The notes under the pieces: model-generated | What the model was told of the DNA's origin: nothing | The model's database searches: none | What the model saw: only the letters and a program-made list of their open reading frames with translations | Part shown: one piece after another, positions 21,388-32,203 of the stretch | Position numbering within the stretch: the first letter of the stretch is position 1 | Layout: each line of letters begins with the position of its first letter | Position numbers and translations under genes: made by a program | NCBI GenBank assembly: GCA_963921425.1 | Contig: OY992833.1 | Coordinates: 3,722,501-3,786,500 of the forward strand | DNA: 64,000 bases | Origin: Dryas octopetala | Lineage: Eukaryota > Streptophyta > Magnoliopsida > Rosales > Rosaceae | Direction of reading: 5' to 3'

Positions 21388-24300
21388 TAAGTCCCTCAAA
21401 TTACAAGCACAGATACAAATAAAATACACATAGGAAATCATAATTTGGTTGGCCGACTTCCCCAACCTTTTGGCAGTAGATTCTCCAAAAGAAAATTGTA
21501 GTCCACACATTGAAACCCTAGATAAAAGCACAACAAACAAGCAAATGTCACGAAAAGCCCATAGCTTAACACTTAGAAAGTGGCAAGGTACCAAATTGTG
21601 AAAATGTGTAATAAATAGGATAAAAATCATTTGGCCTTCAAATTTGTTTCAAAATACTCACAAGAGGTTTAAAAATCAGAGATAAAGAACTTAGAAATTA
21701 TTTGAGCTCAACAGATTTAGCAAAACTATAGAAAAAGTCAAATCGGACACATTGGCAGTTTGGGGGAAATTCTAAATAGCTCTCACTCAAACATTTTTAT
21801 AAACTTTTGTAAAAAATCAATGACTTCAGAATTCTCTAGTACAAAAGTAGACACTTTATGACACAAATTCAAAAAATATTGGATAAAAATATCATTCGAA
21901 AATAGATGTAAACATTGAGACATTCACATGCAAGCTGACTGCCAATTGAGTAGGCATGCAGGTAGAGCATGATACCTACTTTGATTTTTAGAAAATTCAT
22001 TTATAGACCAATAACTACGAAACTTTTCAGTCTAAACGTAGACATATCAATCTTGGTTTTCAAAAATTCCCAAGTGCGTTGAAGATATAGAAGTCCTTAA
22101 ACTAATCTATTTAGTTTAATAAAAAATCAGAGTTCTCAATTTCTCAAAACATAGGGTCAGTTTTTTAATAAAAAATCGGAGTCCTCAATTTCTCAAAACA
22201 CATGGTCAGTTTAAGAAAATCATAATAAATCCATTTTAACTTCAATCCACATGATTCTTGTCTCAAAATAGTCCAATTCTAATATACATGACATTATTAA
22301 AATTCTTTTTTTAAAAAAACATTTCAGCATAAACTTTTGTGAAAACATTGTTGATCCACATGTCATGAATAAACATTTCATCGAATACTTGTTACACCCC
22401 TTTCACTGACATATATTTTTAATAATAGTTTCATTACTTCTAGTCAAGATTCAATCTCATTATTTTAATTTTTTGTTGTCATTTTTGTATATCAAAGCGT
22501 ATAGCATGTAGGAATAGGCCCTATTAGGATTTTTTAATTTTTTCAGTTAGAATATGCCCTATATTCCATCTAGATTCATAACCCTAGTATGAATCCAGGT
22601 TTTATGCAATAGACTTAGGCCTTGATAATTGTGTGTGTGTGTGTGTGTATAAAAGTTTTCAATGCTGGTTTTTAACATAAAAAAATTCGCATTTGGCAAA
22701 CACACTTTCACTAGATCCTCTTCTAGAGGAAGGCTACAGCATAAATGTCCAAGAAATATGAAGATTCCCTTGGGAATCTTTAACCTGCAGACTTAAAGTA
22801 ACATACTAATACAACACAGTAAGGTGGACTGATACATGTGAGGATTGACTACAACACAGTAATTAATGAACTAAAGTAATAGCATATATACATCACTATC
22901 AACACCAACAGTCTTTAATGTATTGAAGAGAATCTTGACTCTACAACCAAACAAAACAAAAACCAGTTATATTTTGATTACCTGATGCTTGCCCAAACAA
23001 ACTTTAACTCTTACCTTCACCTAACAACCACTAGGTGCGCAGTTCTTAAGAGAAGAAAGTAAAGGAGCAAATAAAGTTCTGTATCCCAATGAAGCAACAT
23101 GTCTCTTATATAAAGAACATGTATATGGCCAGTCTTATGGCTTAGGGATGTAGCCCAAAATAATTCCACTCATCTTTTATTTTAAATATCAATTTTTTTG
23201 TTAAAGTAATAATATATTCTCATCACTTTTACAACATTTGGAAGTAAAACATTTGGGCAAATGGATTAATTACACTCACTTTTAACTTTTAGACATGGCG
23301 CCAAGTGGGTAATTCTTCCACGACCCCCCAAAATAAGGCTATAAAAAAAGACTTTAGAAAGGAACTTCGCGGCACGCCACTCCATCTAGCCAAAGGAAAT
23401 ACCTTCATTCAGCTCCGAGCGAGAAAATGATTGGCTTGAAAACAGCAAGAGAAATTTTTCTGAGTCAGAATGGTATATACCCTAAAAGTTTTACTCCCAC
23501 CACTGTTGTTGCATATCCCTCCACACCAAATAAACCAACAACTAGGTTAATTTGTCTACAAGTACAACAATAGATGTTTTCCACCTTTTCACAATGCACT
23601 AAAACAAAACTAAGTACTTATGGCCAAGTTCCTTCTCAACAGTGGCTATGTATATGATGGCATTAAATGGAATCAATCCAGTTACTTTATGCCACTTCGT
23701 GAAGTACACCATCACAACCAAACAATAAACAACACCATAATTAAGAAAAGTAATCATCTATCAATAATTTATATTAATTTAGTTTTTAGGCTAACTAGTT
23801 CTCTTAAGTAGTAATAAAAGTAACAAAAGTAATAATTTTTTGTTTTGTTTTGTTTTGTTTTTTTTTTTTTTTCAGTTTTTAGGCTGACCAGTTTTCTTAA
23901 GTAATAATAAAAGTCACAAAAGTAATAATTTTTCTTTTTTTTTTTAGTTTTAGGCTAACCAGTTTTCTTAAGTAAAATAATAAAGTTTAGGTAGTTTTTT
24001 AAAAGTATGTTTTACCTTGACGATCCAATTGAAGCATGTCATGGTTTTGCTAATGTGATGGTGTGGGTTTCACCTTTTGCAAGTTACTTTTTGAATTACT
24101 AAAAAACAACACATTAAAGTTAAAACATGGGAAATACTACCCCGTCATACATTACATTACAATATGATCTCACTCTAGCTCATATGATCCATTATATTTC
24201 AATGCTACTTCCCTGCTAATATGATCTCACTCTAGCTATTTTATTTAGACTAAAGAGCTAGCATCCAAATGGGTACACCTGAGATCAATATATTTAGCAG
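21388..24300. other. AT-rich intergenic stretch
   Basis: No gene recognised. It contains a two-copy tandem repeat at about 22121-22213 (each copy has CTCAATTTCTCAAAACA and GGTCAGTTT), a TG dinucleotide run at 22631-22652, and a three-copy repeat at 23778-23990. It ends near a 23280-23480 block of slightly higher GC that I cannot assign. Confidence 0.5.
23778..23990. repeat. Three-copy tandem repeat with T-runs
   Basis: Three copies share TTTTAGGCTAACCAGTTTTC followed by TTAAGTA-TAATAAAAG, and are separated by poly-T or TTTTG runs. The period is about 75-95 bp. Confidence 0.75.
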
Positions 24301-24309
24301 GGAAATCAC

Positions 24310-24579
24310 CTAATTTTTTGCATCAGTTGGTGGTTTGCTGCTATGCTCCTTAAGCCACCATGCATAGCCATCTTCCACCTCCCTTAAATACCTCTCATAA
24401 TCATTGTGGGTACCGTAAAAAAAGTCATTTTCTGGGGATGAAGGTTCAGGCACAGTCCACCTCGCCCTATTTTCCTTCTTCTTATATCGATACCTTCGAA
24501 CTTCACCCTCGGAAGTACTGTGTAGCAGGTGCTGACTGAGGCTGTTGTGGTGGTCTAGGCTGCTCCACCTCCACCCCAT
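24310..24579 (-). CDS. Uncharacterised ORF or exon fragment
   Basis: 89 codons. The C-terminal half (FFYGTHNDYERYLREVEDGY then AWWLKEHSS) has a protein-like composition with no low-complexity runs. I do not recognise the family. It may be a captured exon or transposon ORF fragment. The companion fragment at 25353-25685 on the same strand could belong to the same broken gene. Confidence 0.25.
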   Translation of the reverse strand: MGWRWSSLDHHNSLSQHLLHSTSEGEVRRYRYKKKENRARWTVPEPSSPENDFFYGTHNDYERYLREVEDGYAWWLKEHSSKPPTDAKN

Positions 24580-25352
24580 GCACTTCTAATAAGCTGAATC
24601 ATGAATAACAACCAACAATCATTTCTCAGCTTTGTGCATGCAATAGTTGACTGGACTGATCTATGTTAATGACTTGTCAACTCTATAACAAACCAAACAG
24701 TTAAGATTCCTCACGCATAAGGTAAACAGTTCATAGGCTCATGAGACATCTTTTGGAGTTTTAAAAAGGGTTTTCTTTTTCAGTTGATTTGAAGGATTAA
24801 AGCTATGTTATGCTGAAATACCTTATCAAAATCCACTTCATTTGTAATCCTACAATCTTGTTTGTTCGTTAGTGGATTTGGATTAGTAAACCTACACTAG
24901 TTAGTATGATTTCAGTTAATTTGGATTAACAAATGTATTAGTTTTTGTGATTATAAATTGATTATAATAGTTCGAATTATTAGCATTGAGGCACAATTTC
25001 CTAACTGATTTATAAGTAATTGAACAACCAACCATGCTATCCAATGGAGTAGAGATAGTTTTTTCTAAAAATTGCACAGTTTGGAAAAAAGGATGAATTG
25101 AACAATTTGTTTTAATGTAAACAAAAAAACCACAGCGTATCGGTGTTGTGATAGACAATGGGGATAGAGAGAGACATAACAAACAAAGAAATGCACATAA
25201 CCTGTACATATAAGGCTTAACATTTCATTACCCTTCAAAGAAATATATAGCATTTAATAGAAAACATACATAACAAAACATTTTGAGTTTGCACTAAATT
25301 GTAGACTACATCTTGTTTATTAATTCTTAAAATTGCAATAGAACGGCAGAGA
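24580..25352. other. AT-rich, no feature recognised
   Basis: Lies between two weak minus-strand ORFs. It could be an intron if they form one gene, but no convincing splice pairing was established. Confidence 0.35.
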
Positions 25353-25685
25353 TTATAGGTACTCTGAAAAGGCCATATCATATATATATATATATATAAA
25401 TATATATATTCTCCAGTTCTTTGCCCAAACAGAGGATATAAGGGAATGTCTTGTCTCTTTCACTTGATTTGCTTTTCCTTCTTCACTAGTTGAAAATGAC
25501 CAACCCAACGGATTACAAAAGAAAAACTTACCATCGTCATTCTCCAAAAGTCCCTCTTGTGCAGCTTCAATGACTAGTCTAGGTGAGTCTAACTCCAAGA
25601 ATTGTACATTAACATACTTTTCATTTTGACCACAGATATGTGGCCTTCGCTTTCTTGGCCTTGAACTCCACAAACAAGTTGTCAA
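25353..25685 (-). CDS. Uncharacterised ORF or exon fragment
   Basis: 110 codons. The segment FLELDSPRLVIEAAQEGLLE and the following DDGKFFFCNPLGWSF looks coding, and the end runs into a TA microsatellite (25378-25407), so the true exon probably ends earlier. Family not recognised. Confidence 0.25.
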   Translation of the reverse strand: MTTCLWSSRPRKRRPHICGQNEKYVNVQFLELDSPRLVIEAAQEGLLENDDGKFFFCNPLGWSFSTSEEGKANQVKETRHSLISSVWAKNWRIYIFIYIYIYDMAFSEYL

Positions 25686-25689
25686 CTAT

Positions 25690-26869
25690 TCAACTCTCTG
25701 AAATCTTATCAAATGAACAAATTGGATATTAGCCAATAGCTTTAAGTTGTACGAAGGGATTTAAACCGACCAGAAGAAGAATGTTTGAAGTTGTGGGGCT
25801 GCTCCATCTGCTACAGTCTGTTTACAAAACATGTTATCGGAAGGATATGTTTAGCCATAAAATAATGTATCATGCATTTTTTTTAAATAAAAATAAAAAA
25901 TAAATAAATGTCCACTTGCACATAATGACTAAATTTCATGCTCAATTTCTGTACCTAAAGACAAGCATAAGACACTATCACAGTGATGATTTGCATTTAT
26001 GATTTAACAGAAACAAGATTTTGAGCCTAACTATACTGAATATTTTAATTGATGGTCATAACATGCAAACAACTAATTTTGCATCCAAAAAAAAAAAGGG
26101 TTTTTAACTAAGAAATTTGAAGAAAATCTTGGTTAGTAATTATATAGTAACATATCAATTTCACAATGCCTCATTTGTAATTTTCGCCTTAGAGCTCATT
26201 TTGTATCAATTTGTGTTTGGTAAATTTTGTAGGATACATTCTAAGATTACTGCTCTGTTTCCATTTATTCGATCTGGTAGTTCATAATGGCCAATGGTTC
26301 TTTGGTCTAAGTCTTGATCCACACAAATGTGACAAAGTATCTAAACTTTAAGGTTGTTGATGGTAGCTTTGTGTATAACAAAAATAAGGTACATATATAT
26401 GATATATGTCTACATAATAGGAATTTATTCCGAGTTTCTAATATCAAATTAAATCTCTTACATTCAAGAAAATCAAAGAGGGCATCTTCATCTTTAAGGG
26501 CATATGGATTATGTCTCCCTCCATTTCAATTACTTTTTAATTATGATCTTCCAAATCTTTCTCTTAATGAATTCAATTTATTTACAAATTTCCCTCCAAC
26601 CAAGATTTTTGCATTAGGAGCCTTTCTCTTTACTAATGCATAATTTACACTTTCTTAAATGGTGAATATGCATTAAAGCAGTACTAATAGTCATCAAAAC
26701 ATGCCAACTTGATGCATCACCCTTTGCCTAAGATACATAGAACTAAACTTGTTAAGACTTGCTTAATTTTTACTAGTCATACAACAATTATTTTTTAGTT
26801 ACAATTGGCAGAAAGCTGTTCAAATCCCACTGCCATTTATCACATGGGTTGAATTATATAGCTAGTTCA
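25690..26869. other. AT-rich intergenic stretch
   Basis: A short open frame at 26314-26643 (plus) has no recognisable domain, and nothing else is supported. Confidence 0.4.
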
Positions 26870-26982
26870 TAATTCCAAATGTGCATTTCACATAAAAACA
26901 AATTTCAGCAAAAAACAAATTAATTTCACAGTTCAATAATTAAATAAAAGCATAATATATAACAATAGAGTTTAGAGAAGAA
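26870..26982. repeat. Direct repeat copy 1 beside peroxidase relic
   Basis: Shares AAATGTGCATTTCACATAAA, CAATAATTAAATAAAAGCAT and ACAATAGAGTTT with 27587-27710. The two copies flank the peroxidase exons. Confidence 0.85.
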
Positions 26983-27015
26983 CCTGATACTCATAGTTAA
27001 TATTATTCTTAGTAC

Positions 27016-27634
27016 CAGAATCACAGCATCTCTTGCTGCAATGGTGAGAATATCTGTACAAGAGACAATTCCGGGGCACTCTGATTCAACCTTGTTTTTT
27101 ATCTTATCAACAATTCTGAAACCTTTTAAAGTGTGTATGTTGGTAGAAGCTTTCTTCTCTCCATTTAGTGTGATTATGTCGTCTAGAAAAACTAACCCAT
27201 CACAGCCCTGCATCCATGATTCAAGAAACCAAATGTGATTCTATTAAGCTTTATAAAATTCTACACTATTGACTAGACTACAGTAGCAACTTGAAATTAT
27301 AGCCAATTAAAACAAATATATATCATATAGTCTTAACAAGTGTTGCAAGATATGAAACAGTACTAATGAGTAACTGAGCAATGAATAAAATTGTGGAAGT
27401 CATGGAAAAGCAAGCAGACTATCAAGCACATACTACACATTCCATTTCTTTCTTTACAATCTCAAACAAAGTGGGACATGCAGATGCATAATAGTCCAGT
27501 GTTAGTACAGAGTCACTTGCATGTAAACTGGTGTTCAAAATGGAGAAAACTACAAGCATGAATTGCAGAGTGAGGGTCCAGTTAATAACTCCAAATGTGC
27601 ATTTCACATAAAAACAAATTTCTGCCACAAACAA
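27016..27634 (-). pseudogene. Class III peroxidase relic (peroxidase 11-like)
   Basis: Secretory plant haem peroxidases oxidise phenolics with hydrogen peroxide in the apoplast and vacuole. Exon 2 (27016-27207) is 192 bp, the usual length for this family, with an AG acceptor before GGCTGTGATGG and a GT donor after GATTCTG. It encodes GCDG-LDD-GEKKA then SECPGIVSC-DILTIAARDAV. The exon 1 part (about 27425-27590) encodes a signal-like stretch and LTLDYYASACPTLFEIVKKE, then stops at 27422-27424 before the catalytic distal-histidine segment (R-L-H-F-H-D-C). I cannot find exons 3-4 with the proximal histidine. The first 50 bp of the longest reading frame belong to the flanking direct repeat, so the original start is probably M-L-V-V-F-S. 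Broken copy. Confidence 0.88.
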
Positions 27635-27710
27635 ATTTCAGCCAAAAACAAATTTCACAGGTCAATAATTAAATAAAAGCATAATGACAATAGAGTTTGG
27701 GGAAGAACTT
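27587..27710. repeat. Direct repeat copy 2 beside peroxidase relic
   Basis: Second copy of the 113-bp segment at 26870-26982, with a small internal expansion of ACAAATTTC-GCC units. It overlaps the apparent 5' end of the peroxidase reading frame. Confidence 0.85.
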
Positions 27711-27714
27711 GGGC

Positions 27715-28445
27715 AAGTCAGAGAAAGCAGTGTTCCTTGGTTATATTGCACCGAACACAGTCACCCTCCCAGATAGTACAAGGAATTGCTGAAAACAACC
27801 AATTTACAATCCATAAATTCCATCAGTTGTGAACAGATAAAGTTTCTGGTATGATAGAGCTACACACACAATAAGCAACTAGTTTATGAACCAATAATGA
27901 TCTGTTGATGCTATTAACAAACCTTACCCATGAAATAGTTGCCAAATCAAACCCACACTGCCAGACGCCTGCAATTAGTTCCTTCATCAGTTACAAGGTG
28001 GGCGGCGGCTCATATTGGTGGTAGCATAAGTTGCTATGAATTTATCTTCTCACTAACCATGTATTGGAATGAAATTTGGTTGTTTAACAGGGAAACAAAA
28101 AGGGGATCGATCTGAAAACAATGGTTAGGAAGGAGAGAGGTTGTCATAAAACATAAGGTTACCAATTCACCAACAGATAGATATTAGCTGGGCCAACATA
28201 TCAATAGCCAAAATAATGACATATTTACAACTTTAACCCTCACATAAACCATTTTTCACTTTAGTTATAACTGTTGTAACTATGTTTTAGTGGAATTAGG
28301 TGGCTCATGTCAGCCACAGTAAATATTGCACTGTTTGGGAAATAACATAAACTAACTTAAACATTAGTTTATGATATTAGTTGGCTTTGATAGGTATTGG
28401 AGTAGTGAATGTGAGCTCCTAAGATGCATGTCCAAAACTACAAAG
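27715..28445. other. No gene recognised
   Basis: AT-rich spacer between the peroxidase relic and the FAR1/MULE-like fragment. Nothing supported on either strand. Confidence 0.4.
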
Positions 28446-28973
28446 CTACGTACATGGGACTTGTGGGGTAGAAATGATATTAACAAAGTGAAGGGGTATG
28501 TTAGAGGTCTTCAATATATCTTTCGGTTTCACCAAAGTCTTGGACAAAGCCACTAGCAACGAATTCTCTTCTTCTGTTAATCTGCCTGCAAATGAATGCC
28601 CTTCAATATATTGTGAATTGACATGGTTATGCACTCCAAATACAACCTCCAACTCCCATTGATCACCACATCTAGTGTTCACTGCCTTCAACAAGAATGG
28701 ATCACCACATTTCTTTGAACGAGTATCCATAGAGTCATCGGAAAGTGGTTGCTTATGGCTAGCAGCATCATATGTTTGACCGCCTGAATCTGACTTGGTT
28801 GACTTTCTTGACCTATTTGCCTCATATTTACCATTTCTCTCAAAAGAAAATTTGATCCAAGGTCTCTTACCACGAACCCTGCCTGCATCAGACCTTCTAA
28901 TGACAATTATCATGTTATTCTTATTTCCTTGTGAACGAATCCAACTAACCATTGAATCCTTACTTTGAAACAC
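28446..28973 (-). pseudogene. FAR1/MULE transposase N-terminal domain fragment
   Basis: 175 codons. The segment CGDPFLLKAV followed by W-E-L-E-V-V-F-G-V-H-N-H and IEGHSFAGRLTEEE then LVKPKDIL matches the N-terminal DNA-binding region of plant MULE transposases and FAR1-related proteins (FAR1-type zinc cluster, about residues 80-160). Two expected cysteines look replaced (C-G-D for C-G-C, V-F-G for V-C-G), and no MULE transposase core follows. It is therefore a degenerate fragment of a MULE or of a domesticated FAR1-like gene. Confidence 0.7.
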
Positions 28974-30220
28974 CTATACATGACAATTATATTATTTATA
29001 GGTTGAAGATGGTGGGTGGAAGAGAGTGGAGTGTTGTTTGAAATGGTGGTATACATGGGTGGACCAGCTAGTGGGATTGTTTAAAGCAACAATCTATGTC
29101 AACGTGACCAAATATGTTTTGGGCTCCATCATTATCTACACCATTACAAACTTTCTTATTCAACGTACCAACTAAGCCCATCAAGCAACTAACTAAATTT
29201 GTCTCTCTTATTCTTCCATTTTTATTTGCATCAAAAATTTAACTAATATATTTGACTTATTTTACTATAAAATAAAACTCAGTAGAAAAAAAAAAAAAAA
29301 ATTGATTCGAATAATGGTCATATATTTCGAGACGGAAATTGCTAAGAGTAATATTTAATATTTATTTTAGATTAGACAGTTTTGTGATATATTTTTTTTG
29401 GGTCAAACATTTTTGGACTGAAATTACTAAATCCAAAATGATATAGGATGGGTTAGATCCAAGTCTAGTCAAGTCGAGATATGACATATATTGGCTTGAT
29501 CTGAGTTTGATGAATTTAAGATCTGACTTGTTCATATGGTTTTGACGAAATTACAGTCAATTAGAGTCGAAAAAGTTGAAATTGCGATCGATATTTCGGT
29601 CAATTTGGGTTTACACTTCAGTGCTGCAGCACATTATTATCGACCTATTTAATTTTTACATTTTCATCTTTAAACACACTATTAGATATGGATTTTTTGT
29701 TCATCATGTTCATCTTCTCCCAATATTGATGTTTTCTAAATTTGATGGTTGACATTTTTGTCGATTTCTAGTCGACATTGTGCTCAATTTTTTGTCAAAC
29801 AAAATGGTGTTACAACCAGTTTATCTTGTCATCATATATGTTCATCATATTCAAAGATTTTTCATATGTTTATCTTTGAACACATTTTAGATATGAATTT
29901 TTTGTCCATCAGATTCATCATGTTCATCTTCTCCCACTTTTTTATATATTTTTATTAAATTTGATTTTTTGGTCGATATTTGTCGACAACTTTGTTGACT
30001 TAAAAGGATATTTTTGTCCAAAAAATGGCAAATGGGTTAGAATTATTAGTTTTGAAAAAAGAGGGTTAAAAGAATAAGAGTGGAAATAAAGTGAGTTATT
30101 TAATAAATTTATCCAAATAAATATCGATGTTAATGGAAATATATATCGAAGATACTAAAGTACAAAAATGTCGACTAAAATATCATAATATGTCGATAAA
30201 TTATAGGCTTAATTATTCTA
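28974..30220. other. AT-rich stretch with GTCGA-type motifs
   Basis: No gene seen. Between 29550 and 30190 short motifs GTCGATAT / GTCGACA recur in a T-rich context. Loose repeats near 29690-29940 share TTTTTTGTTCATCA and TTCATCTTCTCCCA. Unassigned. Confidence 0.4.
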
Positions 30221-32203
30221 TGTCACGCCCCGAAACTCGGAACATAACTTAAGTGGTGGATTTATTTAGTAAAATGAAAAACAATACTCTTAACCTCTAT
30301 TAAAAGTTGATCTCACTTTTTTAAACTAAAATAAATATTTCTAAACAACAAAACTTACTATTTGAGGAAAAGAAATGTGATTTAAAAAAATGACGGAGTT
30401 TCATTTGTTTTTCAAATATTTTTCCAAAATTTATAACCCTTAGAAAGGATCAATATTTCTTAAGATTTCCTTTATACATAACACAATATTTTACATCTTA
30501 CACTGTTCAAAACATCCACCACATAATAGCAGTACCAAAACCACATCAGGTTAACATCCATACTATTTAGCTAGCTTTACATAACATGGTTTTATATATA
30601 CATCTCAAAATAAGCTAGCTTTTAACATATACAGGTCTTATAACTTTTCTTCCAAAGACATATCACATAAGCTTAGCAAAAGAAAGTGGAGCTTGACATT
30701 TCATCTCTTCAGGATAACTCAAGAATTTAACTAATCTCACCTCATGTGCTCGTCCTGAAATAATAACATTAAAGGGATGAGCTCCCCAAGCTCAGTAGGT
30801 ACAACAAAACCATCCATTGTAACCAAGATTCTATCTTAGCATGCATTTAGGATGTAAACACATTTATAAATTTAATTAGTTTCAAGAAAAGCTATGAAGA
30901 GAGTAAAATGAAACATCCATATTTATAACAACAACCAAAAAAACCAACTAAGAACTACACTCACAAACATTTAAGGAGAGAGGAGAAATATAATTTCAAG
31001 TGTTTCAAATCAAACAAGATAAACTGATCTAACAGAATTAGATAACAGGCTTATGATAGAGATTTTATTTTCATTTGTTAATGCCCAATGCCGTATTCAT
31101 GAGCTTCCATCATCGGTCACAACGACCACCTCGAATTTTGGCCACCGAGTACACCCCGCACAAGTGGACCCTGATTAGGTTTTGGGTCTTTCACCCTAGG
31201 GAGACACAATCCCTTCTTAAACCACTCATCGGGCATAACATCTTCACATTCAATCCAAGTTCCATAATTTTCTTATTTATCCTCACATAATCAATATTCT
31301 TACTTCCAAACAAACTTAATTCAACTAATTACTCAAATATGTGTATACTAATTTGTGTCAAAGAAAGACAAATCTCAACCTATGTACAGAACATTAGTAT
31401 TTAATAACCTCAAAATAAAGCAAATTCCACCCTCAAAATACAAACAAAATACTTCCCAAATTAACCCAAAAGAGTGAAAGCTTGAGATTGTATGAAAACG
31501 ACTCATAAAACTAATATCCAAACTACAATTATAAATGTGTTTCATATATGTGTATATATATATATAGGCCCCTTTAAGTGTGAGATCCTATAAATAATTT
31601 TATTTGTGGGATTCCTCATAGGGCTCACTCCATATAATAATTCAACGATCCGAACCGTCTATTTTTTAAGTCTCTATTCAAAGATCATCCTTGTAAAAAA
31701 TTAACCAAATCGAAAATCATTTGCCTATCTAACTTTGATCAAACAAATAGACGAACAAAATATTTTTGACAAAACCGTCTATTTGTTTGATCAGAGTTAA
31801 ATAGGCAAATAATTTTCGATTTGACTAATTTTTTGCAAAGATGATCTATGAATAGAGACTTAAAAAATAGATGGTTCGGATTGTTGAAAAACTACATGGA
31901 GTGGGCTCATTCGCCCCATCCCACAAATAAGCTTAAATGTTGGATCCCACACTTGAAGGGTGTATATATATATATATAACAAATATATAAATGGTCAAAC
32001 CTATAAATGATCTACTTTCACAAAAATAAATCATCCAAAGAAATTACCCAATATTATCAACACTATATAAATGGTCAAACCAAATGAGCAAGTAAACAAC
32101 TAAGTTAGAGTCAAAGCTATAACATAATTTTGTCTTCCCTACCCCAAGTCTGTAAAATCAACAACTAAGCACCCAAGAAAAAGCTACCAGACCCACAAGT
32201 TAT
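30221..32203 (-). mobile_element. LTR-like repeat, minus orientation
   Basis: Begins TGTCACGCCCCGAA, the reverse complement of the LTR terminus GGGGCGTGACA seen at 12472. A foldback MITE is inserted at 31567-31962. The far end is not defined; the next LTR-like repeat starts at 32204 and may be nested in it. Fossil with no coding domains. Boundaries tentative. Confidence 0.4.
31567..31962. mobile_element. Foldback MITE with about 190-bp arms
   Basis: Nearly the whole element is one inverted repeat. The left arm runs from GGCCCCTTTAAGTGTG to GATCAAACAAATAGACG, and the right arm runs from CGTCTATTTGTTTGATC to CACACTTGAAGGGTG, with a loop of about 25 bp near 31765. TA-rich sequence flanks both ends. 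The arms are homologous to the tandem repeats inside the CACTA element at 51040-52600. Confidence 0.8.

Noticed and set aside
8890-22395. One single LTR from 8890 to a GTTACA at about 22395, broken up by later insertions
   Set aside because: Termini are compatible with the 38300-41444 family, but no target duplication pairs and the middle segments do not clearly align.
26314-26643. 109-codon plus frame
   Set aside because: No recognisable domain, AT-rich, isolated.
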